Source of the DNA: Plasmopara viticola
Taxonomy: Eukaryota; Oomycota; Peronosporomycetes; Peronosporales; Peronosporaceae
Assembly (NCBI GenBank): GCA_001695595.3
Contig: MBPM02000051.1
Span: 124,001-188,000 of the forward strand
Direction: 5' to 3'
DNA: 64,000 bases
Below are positions 1 to 11,662 of this stretch, one piece after another. Numbering within the stretch: the first letter of the stretch is position 1; every line of letters starts with the position of its first letter. The position numbers were made by a program, and so were the translations under genes. The notes under the pieces are model-generated. The model was not told the origin of the DNA. It saw only the letters and a program-made list of their open reading frames with translations, and searched no databases.

Positions 1-3000
1 TACCCAATCATATCATGCTTCGACGTCACGTTGTGTCGTTTTTTGTTTGCAATGCTTCCTTCAATACACGTTTCCTTGAGCATTTCTGAAATCGATCAAT
101 GACGTCTCTCTGTTACGAGCTGTAGTGACGTCTTTTTTTTTTAATTTAATCTTCGAGTCAAGACATCTTGCAAACCTTTTCAAAGCTGATCAATGACGTC
201 ACTCAGTTATATGACGCGGGGACGTCATGCTGAAAGTTTATTTGCAATTCTATCGTCAAGTGAGGTCTTTCGATAACGTTATTCCGCTGATCAGAAACAC
301 CACCCAGTGACATCGTACTGTGACGATCTGTAGTGACGAAAGTTATTATTGCATTGTTACCAATAAATTATGTCTTCGTAAGACTTATTGAAGATGAAAA
401 AGGACATCATCCAACGACAGCATGCTGCGACGTCATGTCGTGACGTAATTTTTTGCGAAGTTCTCTTTAGAATATGTTTTCTCGAGCATTTCTGACATAC
501 TTCAATGACGTCATATAATAACACCATGCTGTGACGAAGTGTAGTGACGTCATTTTCTTTGCAATTTCTTCTTTGAATCTGGTCGTCTTGAACCTTATTA
601 GAGCTGAACGATGGCATCACCTAAATACATCATTCTTCGACGTCATGGTTCGGCTAATTTTTTCTAGCTTTCTTAAAATCATATCTTCTCAAGCATTTAA
701 AAATCCGGTCGATGACGTCATCCAAGGACATCAAGCTGTGATCAACAATAATGACGTCTTTTTTTGAAATTCTCCTTTCTAATCTGGTCGTCTTAAACCT
801 TATGAAAGCTGAACGACGTCATCATCATCTTCAACGTCATGTTTTGTTAAATTTAAAGCTTTTTTCAAATCATGGCGTTTAGAGCATTTTAAAAACCGGA
901 TGATGACGTCATCCAATGACATGAAGTCTTGACGAACTGTAGTGAAGTCTTTTTGTTTGCACTTCTATCTTCGAGTCTCGGCTTTTTGAACTTTTTCAAA
1001 GCATATCAATGACGTCACTTGATAATATATTGTAACGCTTTTTTGCAATGCTTTCTTCATAGAATGACTTCTAGAGAGTTTCTGAAACCAACCAATGACG
1101 ATATTTGATGACATCAAGTTCCAACAAGTTGTGGTAACGTCATTATTTTGCAATTTTTCTCTTGCGTCATTTGCATTGACATCATCCAATGACATCATGC
1201 TGCGACGTCCTAATTTGACTTTTCCTCGCAATGCTACAGTTGAAATAAGTCTTCTCTAGCCGTATTGACGCTGATCGATGACGTCAATCAGTGACATCAT
1301 GCTGTGACGAACCGTAGTAACATTGATATTTGTTGCAGTGCTACCGTTATAATTACGTCTTCTCGAGACTTGATGAAGCTGAACAGTAACATTCTCCAAT
1401 CATATCATTCTTCGACGTCACGTTGTGTTGGTTTTTGTTTGCAATGCTTCCTTCAATATATGTTTCCTTGAGCATTTTTTGAAACCAATTAATGATTGCA
1501 TTAAGCTGTGACGAATTGCAGTGACGTCTTTTTTTGCATTTCAACCTTCAAGTGTAGACTTTTTTTCAAACCTTTTCTAAGCTGATCAGTGACGTCACCC
1601 AGTGATTTGACGCTGGGACGTCGTGCTGAACGTTTTTTTCTTTCAATTTTATCGTTGAGTTAAGTCTTTCGAAACTGTTTTGATGCTGATCAAAAACAAC
1701 ATCCAATGATATCGTGCTGTGACAATCTGTAGTGACGTAATTTATTTTTGCATTGCTACCTTAAAGTCATGTCTTCTCGAGCCTTTTTGAAGCTGGAAAA
1801 TGATATCATCAAACGACATCATGCCGCGACGTCATGTTGTGACGTATTCTTTTCCGATGCTTCTTTCAGATTATGACTTCTTACACCGATCAACGACGTT
1901 ATTTAAGGACATCATGCTGTGACGAACTGTAGTGACATCGTTTCCTTATATTCTATTTCTTAATCTCGTCTTTTTGTACTTCTTTGAAGCTTGACATTGA
2001 AATCATCCAATGGCATCATGCTGCAACGTCATGGTTTGACTTTTTTTGCAGTGCTATAATCCAATAAAGTCTTTTTGAGCCGTGTCGGTGCTGGTCGGCG
2101 ATGCCATTCAGTGAAATTATGCTGTGACGCAACGTAGTAACATTGTGAGATCTTGCAACGCTACAGTTATGGTCACGTTTTCTTGAGACTTGTTGAAGCT
2201 GAATAGTAACATTTTTCAACCATATCATGCTTCGACGTCATGTTGTGATGTATTTGTTTGCAACGCTTCCTTCAATATGTGATTCCTTGAGCATTTTTGA
2301 AAGCGATCAATGACGTCATCCAATGGCATCAAGCTGTGACGAACTGTAGTAACGTCCTTTTTCTAAATTTAATCTCCCTGTCTAGGTTTTATTAAAACTT
2401 CTCAATGCTGATCATTGACGTCACCAGTGACACGATGCTGGGACGTCATGATAAACGTATTTGTTGCAAATTTTCTGTCAAGCTAAGTCTTTCGTAGCCG
2501 TTTAAATGCAGATCAGAAACACCATCCAATGACACCATGCTGTGACGAACTGTAGCGACGAAAATTATTTTTGCATTGCTACCTTTAAGTTATATCTTCG
2601 TGGCTTACTGAAGCTGAAAGATCACATCTTCCAGCGACATCACGGTGCGAGGTCATGTTGTGACGTATTTTATTGCGAAGCTTACTTCAGATCATGTTTT
2701 CTCGAGCATTTCTGAGATAAAATAATGACGTCATTCAATGACATCAAGCTGTGACGAACTGTAATGCCGTAATTGTTTTTCATTTCTTCCTTCGAGCCTA
2801 GGGCTTTGGACCTTTTTAAAGCTGATCGATGACGTCATCAAATGACATCATGCTGCGATGTCAAGCTCAACGTAATTTCTGCTTACTACTTCCGTCCGGT
2901 CAAGTCTCCTCTAGCCGTATTGGTGCTAATAAGTGACATCATCCAGTGGCATTAAGCTGTGATGAATTGCAGTGACGTCATATTTTTGCAGTTCTACCTT

Positions 3001-3265
3001 TGAGTCACGTCATTCGATAAAATCATGCTGCGACTTCATGTCGCAATGCTACGTCCATTGCAGCATGACGTCGCAGCATGATTACATATTTTTGCAGTTC
3101 TGCCTTTGAGTCACATCAGTCAATAAAATCGCGACGTCATGTTGCAATGCTACCGTCCATTTAAGTCTTCTCAAGCCGTATTGATGTTTATTTGTGACGT
3201 CATCCAATGTAGTCATTCTGTGACGAACGGTAGTGACGTCATTTTCTTGCGATTCTACCTTCAAG
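1..3265. repeat. Diverged satellite array with TGACGTCA palindromes
   Basis: The stretch is a tandem array of monomers of roughly 116 bp. Each contains a CRE-like core (TGACGTCA or CGACGTCA), a 'catgctgtgacgaactgtag'-type block, a T-rich stretch, a 'gcaattctaccttcgagtc' type block and 'aagctgatcaatgac'. I count at least 15 exact TGACGTCA octamers. Distinct monomer variants recur at about 815-828 bp (for example near 1395 and 2210, 1612 and 2430, 1820 and 2648), so there is a higher-order unit of about seven monomers. The interval before it is about 1400 bp, about twelve monomers. A partial duplication of about 105 bp lies at 2975-3130. The array runs off the left edge of the window, so its full size is unknown. 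No coding capacity is believable; short ORFs here are chance. Confidence 0.9.
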
Positions 3266-6200
3266 TCGACGATTTCGAAGCTTTAGACTCGTTACATCCT
3301 GCAACTGCTGGTAGCGGTACTATCGCCAATATAGTATCAGCTGTCAGTACAACTCGGTACTTATAGCCGCTGTCAGTCACAGCGCCGTTTACGTTGTCTT
3401 GCAAAGTAATAAGTGATAGTCTTTTTTTTAAAGTATTTTCAACCAATACCTGCAGTGAAATCATCACTTATGGTTAGTATATCAGAATTGAAGTGTTGTA
3501 ACCTTGATTTCGGCCACTGAAAAGGTCCGATCTGGGTAATGCTCAATCGGGGGCATTCTTGGCCAAAACAAGTTCATAAAAAATACTAGAAGCACTAGAT
3601 TTGAATCGATAATAAACTCGTTTTATGCTTGTAATTGTTAAGCGACAGACGGATGTATAAGACGAGCAATTCGAACCTCACTAAGAAGGTGGCGAGTGAA
3701 TAATGTACCGGCTCGCTTGACGACTCTGCTTATCAGCCATTACCATTATGCTCAGTCTTATTTCTCTGCTTATCAGACATAAGTATCATGCTCAGTCTTA
3801 TTTCTTTGTGCACTCAAACGAACTTACAAGGCGATCATCGCCTTAAGCATATAAATGTCTGATAGCTAGGTCGGCGCTGCAACGCATTGACAAATATGTA
3901 CAAAAAATAAAATTAAGATATGGGTGTCATGGGTCTCTGCGCAAACATTTTTAATCGCTACTGATCATTTCAAGCTTGCGCTAGCTGCATTACTCGTGAC
4001 ACATGCCCTGTTTGGTATGCTATTGACTAATCACGCACTAGTTAATTGCTGTCGTAGTATAGCATTGTGTCCATTGTGGATGCTAACGAATGTAAACCCA
4101 TCTCGCAGACTAATAACGGCTCATACTGACAATGTCAGCGGAACTTAACGCCTACATGCGTATATGCTATATTTCGCTTCAAAAGGGTTTTTTATCCGTG
4201 ACGCTCATGCCACTAAAGACCATGCTTTGAAATGTTGCCACCTTCATTTGAAGGCTTGAAAATGGAAAATAAGTTGTTTTTCCTTACTGATAGACAGCCA
4301 TTGTCATCGCTTTCCTTGTTTGTATAAAGCCCGTCGAACGCGATTTTGCTTGCATACGCAGGTCATCACGAGAACAAAGGTGCTTTGGCGAAAATAATCC
4401 AAATACAGAGCGAAGAACTTAAATCGCTCGCAAGCAATCTGATGTAACAGAATCGTACATACCTCTACATAACTAGTGGGGATATGAATACAGCAAAAGA
4501 ATCTCACCTGGCTTAACACTTTTCGCGCGAAAGGGTTTCCTTCTAGTTTGTTACACATATGTTATCTAACATTGTACCCACTACATTTTGTCCAAAATCG
4601 ACAACATCAGCATTTTCTTTATGGAATTGCCTTTGGGTTTTTACCACCCCTTGCAAATATGAACTCTATGATTCAAATTTGCATACTAAATTAAAGTAAA
4701 AAAAGTCTAGGTCACTTTACTTGCTCAGTAATGATCATCACCTCTTTGAAAGTCTTTCAATAAGCTTGTTCTGTTTTGTAGAGCACTACGTTGACGTTGG
4801 CGAAATGTTCCTGTGTATGCTGAATAATACATTTTGTTTTGCAATCTGTTACCGAATTCTTGCCATGAAGAGCGTGATAAAATCATAACTCCAGTGTATG
4901 CTCCTGCGCTTATGTGCTCTACCGAATCAAATGGATATATATTTTTACTTTGCTCTTCATCTTTAAAAGATGCCGGATCAAGTACCCAGCTCTCTCTACT
5001 CGCTTAATTTTCTCATTTGATCAGAACATTTGTGCAGTATTTATACAGTAACCCGTTGCTCCAATAGGAATCATGTGTTTGGTACATCGTGATCATGTGG
5101 TCAATTTTATAAATTATAGTTTTGCTTACGATGGGGTCGCTTCAGTATAGTATAAGATTCAATATCCTTGAACGTATTTGAGCCGGGACTTTTCCGGTGT
5201 CAAATAGGGGTATAATCGTAAAAGCTTTCGTCGTTCTGGTACTTATCATTGCTCTTAGCAACAGTTCTGTGTACAAATATAAATATTGCTATATGTCAAA
5301 CTCGCCGGTCTTATTAGTTGCCTTTCGAATTATCCTACGCCATGATCGCTATAACACAACCGAGCCAAAAAAAATGTTTTTACTGCATAAAAAAAATTGT
5401 ACTTTCCCACGCCGACGTCTTGTTTCTCTCTTCGTCTCAAATGAGCCGATTGCATCAGATTTGCCATAGCGTAAGCTATGCAATATTCATATTTTTGCAA
5501 GGTCTGCCACTTCACTGCCTTCGTCTACCTTCGATCTGGGACTTTATTTTTTCACTTGCTGTAAATCAAAGTATGATAAGCCTGTACATAATGTAAGATC
5601 AAATCATGGGGAGTATAAACACATCAGAAATACGGTGGCGTTGGGCTCTATTCTTACTTGGTTTCTCAATTTTTTCCTGCCACAAGCTTGAATATAATTA
5701 GCGAGATCATAATGTCTTAAACATTATTATATGAAATACTACTCACATATAAGAGCATAAATCGTGAGAATTCTGGAACAGATTGTAAATCCGTGATTGT
5801 GTTACACTAACAAAAGAGCCATTACAAAGGTATTAACAAAGTGATATGTGTGCCAGCAAAAGCAACAGCAGGAAATCCTACATGTGCTGAAAATAACCAA
5901 CCAAATTATAAATAAGCTAAAACGCACAGTAATGATCAAACTAGACTCCTCGTACCATAAAACGCAATGAATTACTATTTCAACCTCATGTCGCACTTTG
6001 CAGCAGCAACGCTGATGTATTTGTCTGCATAAGAGCCATACCATAGAATATGTACAGTATTTTCTAGTAACAAAAGTCGGCTTAAACTAAGTCATACAAT
6101 CTTACGTATGCAAAAAAAACACCGCAAGTGTGCTCAAAGTAGCTTATTATAAAACGGTAAATTTGCTTGAACTGAGCTTATGAAACTATAAATCAGAACA

Positions 6201-7622
6201 TATATGTGATGCTCATCGAATCATGGAATGCGATTAATGCATTGAAAAGGCTAAGATCGTTGCTCCTTGTTAATTTTAAAAAAAATGCTGTGGAAATGTT
6301 GCCGCATGTCAGCAAAGAGCATATGTATGAATAGTGTCCTTGCTTTTGGATTTGTCGAAAAGAAGTGCAAGGCACTTCTAGCGTGGACTAAGTGGGTCAC
6401 ATTCGTAGTCGATTGATCCTTCTTTCATGCATTAAGTGTCCCGGTACAGAGAACAGAGTAATAACGACAGACACTCTCACTTCCATGTAAGCATGATAAG
6501 AGGATAGTTCCTTTAAACACCGACACTACTTCTTCCTAAAACTAGCTGATTCTGAAAAAAACGAGTAGCGAGGGCAAGACGAAAATTTTGTGCTCGTCGC
6601 TATCACCAATCGTTGAAAATTCGTTTTATTGGAACGTTCATCTTTCCACTTGTGTGTCACATTCGTTTGCCACACTCATTGGCGGTAATTCAATTTTGTC
6701 GTGATTTGTTGGCATCTGTCGTACTTCCAATCAGCTATGGTCACACGATTTTGTATGAAGCACAACGATTGGTGGTAACAACAAATCTGAGACTCAGACT
6801 TATGCATCTTGTATGCCTGCCGATCTACTTTCTTCCAGATTTAAAAATATTTCCACCACCATTCGCTTAGCTCGGTGAGTATGTTAAGTCTTTAGGCTAT
6901 GGTCGTACTTCCTAATTTTCCGGTCCGAGCACAAGTACTTGATTTTACCCCTCTTTGAAAATCCCTTCGGCATTGTTTTGAGGAGGATTTCGCCTACGGG
7001 AATAATAAATACCTATAGGACACTTTAGGACCCATGTCATGATAAAACGTCGGTTGGTGTTTGCGAGTACTTTTCGGCGGATTGTTGCCACTAGGTGCCA
7101 AGCTGCGTCTGTGTAGTCGAGCCCACACTATTTTCGCAAAGATTCTATGCAGATTACCGAGAGCCTACAACATTGCCCATTCAGCAATAGCCCATTCCTT
7201 TGGGTACTTTAGATATAACCTAGTAATAGTAAACTCGGGTCTGCATGTTCTCTATCCCGATTTCTTCTGGGATTTGCGCTGTAGCTATCCCTCTTTGACG
7301 TGTAAGCATGGCTATTCATTTAGTGCGCTCACAGCTCTACAAAGGCTACATTTGGTGAAGTCTCAACCCTGACCCGTCCATTTCGCCCATTAGCGGCAAA
7401 ATAAGACTTATTACAATCAAGACTATTGGGCAGAGTACACATATGGTGTGAGCTCAGCTTTAGCAAGTGGTTGAAAGTGAAGCCGGCATATGCAATACAG
7501 ATGTCGCCAGCGTTTCTGGCGGAGTGTAATATTCTAATCGTTGAATTTTTGTGTGCCGGGAAAGACATCATAGCTCCGGAAAAAGGAAAAACCATTCCAT
7601 CCCTTTTTCTCTGGGCATATAC
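3266..7622. other. Gene-poor A+T-rich stretch
   Basis: No recognisable gene. A 40 bp direct tandem duplication lies at 3724-3763 and 3764-3803 (each begins ctctgcttatcag and ends ctcagtcttattt). The surrounding 3490-3910 could be an old LTR, since it starts tgttgtaacc, but no partner copy or target duplication was found. The ORFs here are 60-103 codons with no family resemblance. Confidence 0.5.
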
Positions 7623-8297
7623 TTAGCATTTGCCAGCAAAAAGACACAGATATGAACGGCAAATTAAATTTACACGAGTCAGAAACTTAGAATGCAACGC
7701 TACCCAGAGATGAGTGCCAATATCTAAAAACGCTAGGTTGCTCGAAAAAAGAACTTTGAAGATAGTATGCAATGAATTTTTGTGTCGACATGAGATAAAC
7801 GACTTAGCAAATGTTGCAGCGAATACTAAAATGACAGCTCCAACTACCGTTAGCATGTTCTTAAAACATATTCCTTTAATATCTTCTACTTCATCAAGTG
7901 ATTTCACGATTTCATCCAGCAACTTCATCATGCAAAGCGGGCTCAAATAAGAAGTCAGAATATATGCGATTAGTAAGGTCACTTGAAGCAAAACATTAAA
8001 ATGTTGAGAGTTTTGGAGAGTACACCGCTGCAGGCAGCAAGCCAAATTAATGTAATCCAAATTAATGGGATCAATCCACCTACCTGCAATAATGATCACC
8101 AAACGATACACTACTACATCAACAACGAACAAAAGAAGCGCCTGAAGCATAGCGCACTGTTCAGCACCACAGGCATGAGTTAGTTGGTTTTTAATCAAGC
8201 TGCTACATTTCTCTTGCTTTAAATGGCTGTGCTGGCTTGCAAACCTGTCAGATTTGATGCCGGTGGTCAAATGCCAGCTTGAATTTATGGAATCCAT
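7623..8297 (-). CDS. Unrecognised ORF with several hydrophobic segments
   Basis: This is an uninterrupted 224-residue ORF starting at an ATG at 8297 and ending TAA at 7623, the longest open frame in the first 11 kb. It has hydrophobic stretches near residues 49-72 (MLQALLLFVVDVVVYRLVII), 103-120 (VLLQVTLLIAYILTSYLSPL) and 148-166 (LTVVGAVILVFAATFA), so if expressed it could be a small multi-pass membrane protein. No signal peptide, RXLR motif or known domain is visible. It sits alone in a gene desert, and A+T-rich DNA readily encodes hydrophobic runs by chance. It could be a lineage-specific gene, a piece of an intron-bearing gene, or noise. Confidence 0.3.
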   Translation of the reverse strand: MDSINSSWHLTTGIKSDRFASQHSHLKQEKCSSLIKNQLTHACGAEQCAMLQALLLFVVDVVVYRLVIIIAGRWIDPINLDYINLACCLQRCTLQNSQHFNVLLQVTLLIAYILTSYLSPLCMMKLLDEIVKSLDEVEDIKGICFKNMLTVVGAVILVFAATFAKSFISCRHKNSLHTIFKVLFSSNLAFLDIGTHLWVALHSKFLTRVNLICRSYLCLFAGKC

Positions 8298-10625
8298 CGA
8301 TACAGCCTCTGTCCTATAGTAACTATCTGGCCTAGTGCTTTCCGCTGATATGCATTCGATCAGTTTTGTGCTCTTCCCTTTTCTTTTCCATCGTTTTTAA
8401 GCTTTTTGATACTATGTTCTTTCTTATTGAGATAAAGTGCTCGTGCAAACTTTTTTCTGCTGCGCTGTCCTGTCTAGTTTACTGCAAATCACAAAAGCTT
8501 GTAATTGCATGCAGCTCTTCAGAAAAAAAATTCAACGCATCTCAGCTCTTTAAAAAATCAACACTTACTAAGCTATGGCTCCAATAATTCGCAACTTTAC
8601 TAATGCTCCGCTCAAACTACAAGAGTTAAGTTTATAGCTTGCTCACTCGACGAGAAGGTTATAAAGTGCTGAGTACCATAAACCAAAAGAGGGCGCAAAG
8701 AGAAGCGCCAAATTGATCATCTGTGTCGAAGTTGTCACCTTTGAAAGAAAGTTCTAGCAAAGAAAAGGTCAAAACAGCAGACATGATACACAGCTTTGAT
8801 ATTGATTAAAAAGCATCGGCTTTTTTTGTCATAGAGTGAAATTATTGTTACCCATGAAATTGGTCAGGAAGTGCAAGGAGAATGTTGTACTATGGATTCT
8901 GCGCCTGCATTATATTCTATCAGGACAGCAGGATCAAGACCAGCATGGATGCGCTTCTGCTGCTCATTCAGTCGATTCATACCAAATCGGCAATGTAGAT
9001 TTATAAAATCTTTCGAGCTCTTTTTCTTACAATAGCGCTTTAACGATTTGAAAAAAGAGATCCCAAGCAAATACTCGTAGCGCCTTAAGTACAATAAGTG
9101 TAAAACCCATGTTCATTTGAAACGCTCTCATCTTGACAAACGGTTTCAGACTTAGCACGAAGCCCCGATTAGTGCAAACGCGAAAGCTTGATTGCACACC
9201 CCTACGTGCCATCGAGATTCTTTGTCTTTGCTAAGCTGGTTGTTAACGAGTCGCCGGTCACAAAGGAAAAATTTATTTTTTTAGCAGTCTCTACCATTTG
9301 ATCAGCGGATCTGAGAGCGCAGTATAGACAATGGCGTCGACTTGGTCTACACACTCTTCAATAATCCTTTTAAACCGGAAGCGCATAATCTCCCAAGTGT
9401 GCCAGAAGTGGAATCGACGGTTATTGGAACAGCAACATAGACCAACATCGAGATCTGATAGAAATCATCAACTAATGCGACTTTTTGTCATGCGTTCTTT
9501 GTTCAGCCTTCTGCGATGCACCTTGTGTGACAAGCTAGATAGAACTCTATGGATACGTGCAAAGAAAATTTGGACGCAGACGAAAATGCTCTGTGTCACT
9601 TTGGAAACATGTTGCAATTCGTGAATGACAAGCGAATCAGAGCTTGATCAAGGCGATTCTTTAAGCTGTACTGAGTGGACCAAAGAGCCAAGTGCGAACA
9701 AGAACAATTGTGCTGAGTTGCCTTTCGTCGTGAAGAGATACGAGCTCGCCGGTACAAAGGGATCCAAGACGCGTATCTCCACGAGTCTACTGTTTCTCGG
9801 CTTGGCCATGTGAGCAGATGCTTCGCTTATTCTAATTGTGAGTTGGTCACCACTTTCCGCTCGGTTGACGAGCGCAGAAAATTCATGAAGAGTGCATGGG
9901 CTTAAGGAGAATTGACATTTTCCGTCTGATCTTTTGTCTGAAGCTCGTCTGGTGTCGACAGACTTCAGCAAGCGGAATAGAACAGAGTTCGCCGAAATGC
10001 GACAGCCAATCGCAGGCTCATATTTGACATCGTCGTCATGGTATCGAACTACCATTGTACAAGCGCCTTTGCTGTTTGTATCGCAGTGACGCTGGCTAGA
10101 TTACCTGCCAAACGCATGGGCAGCACACGAGCATCATAATGCCTGAGTAGTCATTATCTTCTGGCGGGTGAGAGAAAAGTCAGACTCATAGATTTCCAAC
10201 ATTTCGTCGACACCAGCATGCTCTGTTAAGGACCTGACGATCTTTTTCTTGGCAGTAATTGCCATCGATTGGAACACAATAAGTATAGTTCTTCGACGTA
10301 CAGAGACTCGACCAAGGCTAGATCTACTGGACCTGTCCATGGTAGAGATAAAGCTATCGGAAACCACACGCTAGGACTAAGCTCTCTCTAGCGTGGGACC
10401 GAAATCCGTGCCCTTATTACATTATGAGGCTTTTTTGCCATTAAAGCGTCTACATCTCATCGCACATATGGATGTGTGCAGAAGCGCAGTCTCCTTTTTA
10501 CTTCAAGTCAATACGTTCTGCAGATTGTTTTCTGTCTGATTCCATTAGTTACTATCAGTCAATATACCAAGACTTAGTATAGCTTCTGCACTAAGAATGG
10601 GAATTAAACTTTTTCAAGTTAATTG
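8298..10625. other. Gene-poor stretch with unrecognised ORFs
   Basis: Nothing is recognised. The least random-looking frames are on the minus strand at 8864-9094, 9648-10055 (135 codons) and 10134-10367 (77 codons, segment EHAGVDEMLEIYESDFSLT), plus a plus-strand pair at 9331-9624 and 9625-9813 separated only by a stop codon. They overlap one another on opposite strands and match no family I know. A decayed gene is possible but not supported. Confidence 0.35.
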
Positions 10626-10636
10626 ATGAAATCCAC

Positions 10637-10961
10637 GCAAGGAAAAGGTTGGGGTGACGCCCCCCTTCCAAGCGCGGGGGCTAAATGCTCGCGCGATCGG
10701 GCAGGTGCTCTCGGGCATCTGCAGGTCTTTAACGAGTCTCACCCTCGACGCGATGGTCTCCAGCACCAGGGCGCCACCTGGGCTCTTACCAAGTCAGAGT
10801 TAAACGAAATAATGGAAGACCCTCACGACCTCGGTGCTGGCTGCACTGCCCGCCGAACGAGACCCGACGTATGCGGACACCACTCTATGCCGTGGACTAG
10901 CCAGACTGAGCCTAGCACGTGCATAACTTGGCAACGCGATAACGTAATACAATACAATACA
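10637..10961 (+). mobile_element. Short LINE-derived non-autonomous retroposon, copy 1
   Basis: This 325 bp element is flanked by the 11 bp target-site duplication atgaaatccac (10626-10636 and 10962-10972). It begins near ggaaaaggttggggtgacgc, carries 'ctcccctcgacgcgatgg'-type leader sequence, then the block gggctcttaccaagtcagag that is coding in the LINE copy at 19511-20660. It ends with the LINE 3' end and a (AATAC)n tail. It has no ORF of its own. The structure fits a deletion derivative mobilised by LINE proteins through the shared 3' end; that mechanism is inferred. Confidence 0.9.
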
Positions 10962-10972
10962 ATGAAATCCAC

Positions 10973-11660
10973 TGTGACTTTAATTGGTCCTTAGCAAAGG
11001 AATCTATACTCATGTCTACAAAGCAGTCGTCGTAAGACCATGTACTGCTTTTCTGTTACCCCTTCAGTACTAAATACATCATTCTAATTGGCCTTCTAAA
11101 GCAAGTCAAGTGATGACTTGCTCCACACAATATAGTAGCATCACCAACTAGTGTGACACAGTCTGTGTTTGGTTAACTTCGCTACAAAAAAGTGTCAATG
11201 AGAAATTACTCGGTATCTCCATGAATGCCTTACAACTTATTAAGATATGAGTAATGTGGACGCCAGCTGGTGGTACAGAATCAATAACAATAATCAAGAC
11301 AGAGTGACTAATACAGATATAATAAGCTTTTTGCGTAAATTTGTTTCTCACATCCTACGACGACATCTGGTTCGCTGCCGACAATACATCATTGTCAGAC
11401 CATCGTCTCGCCTCTGGACATGACCATCGACAACCCCATCCAAAGTGGTGGCTGCCGGCAAGCTTTAATTAAAAAAAAAAACTGAGCTTGATTTCGTCTA
11501 ACTCCTCTCTTGCTTTTAATTTCCAACAACTCGTTAAATCGTTCAGTTTTCTGTCATCCAATATTATCAATATCTGTATGTCAAAAAGATTACCAGTCTA
11601 TCGCTTTACAGTAAGGTTATTTAAGTTTCCAATTTTGGTGTGATGCCGAGACAAATAAGG
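10973..11660. other. Intergenic stretch, no gene seen
   Basis: The stretch is A+T-rich between the short retroposon and the hAT-like element. It holds an A11 run near 11470. No coding signal or RNA gene was recognised. Confidence 0.5.
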
Positions 11661-11662
11661 GG

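Noticed and set aside
1..3265. CRISPR-like array
   Set aside because: Monomers are about 116 bp and diverged throughout, with no constant short repeat and unique spacers, and the genome is eukaryotic.
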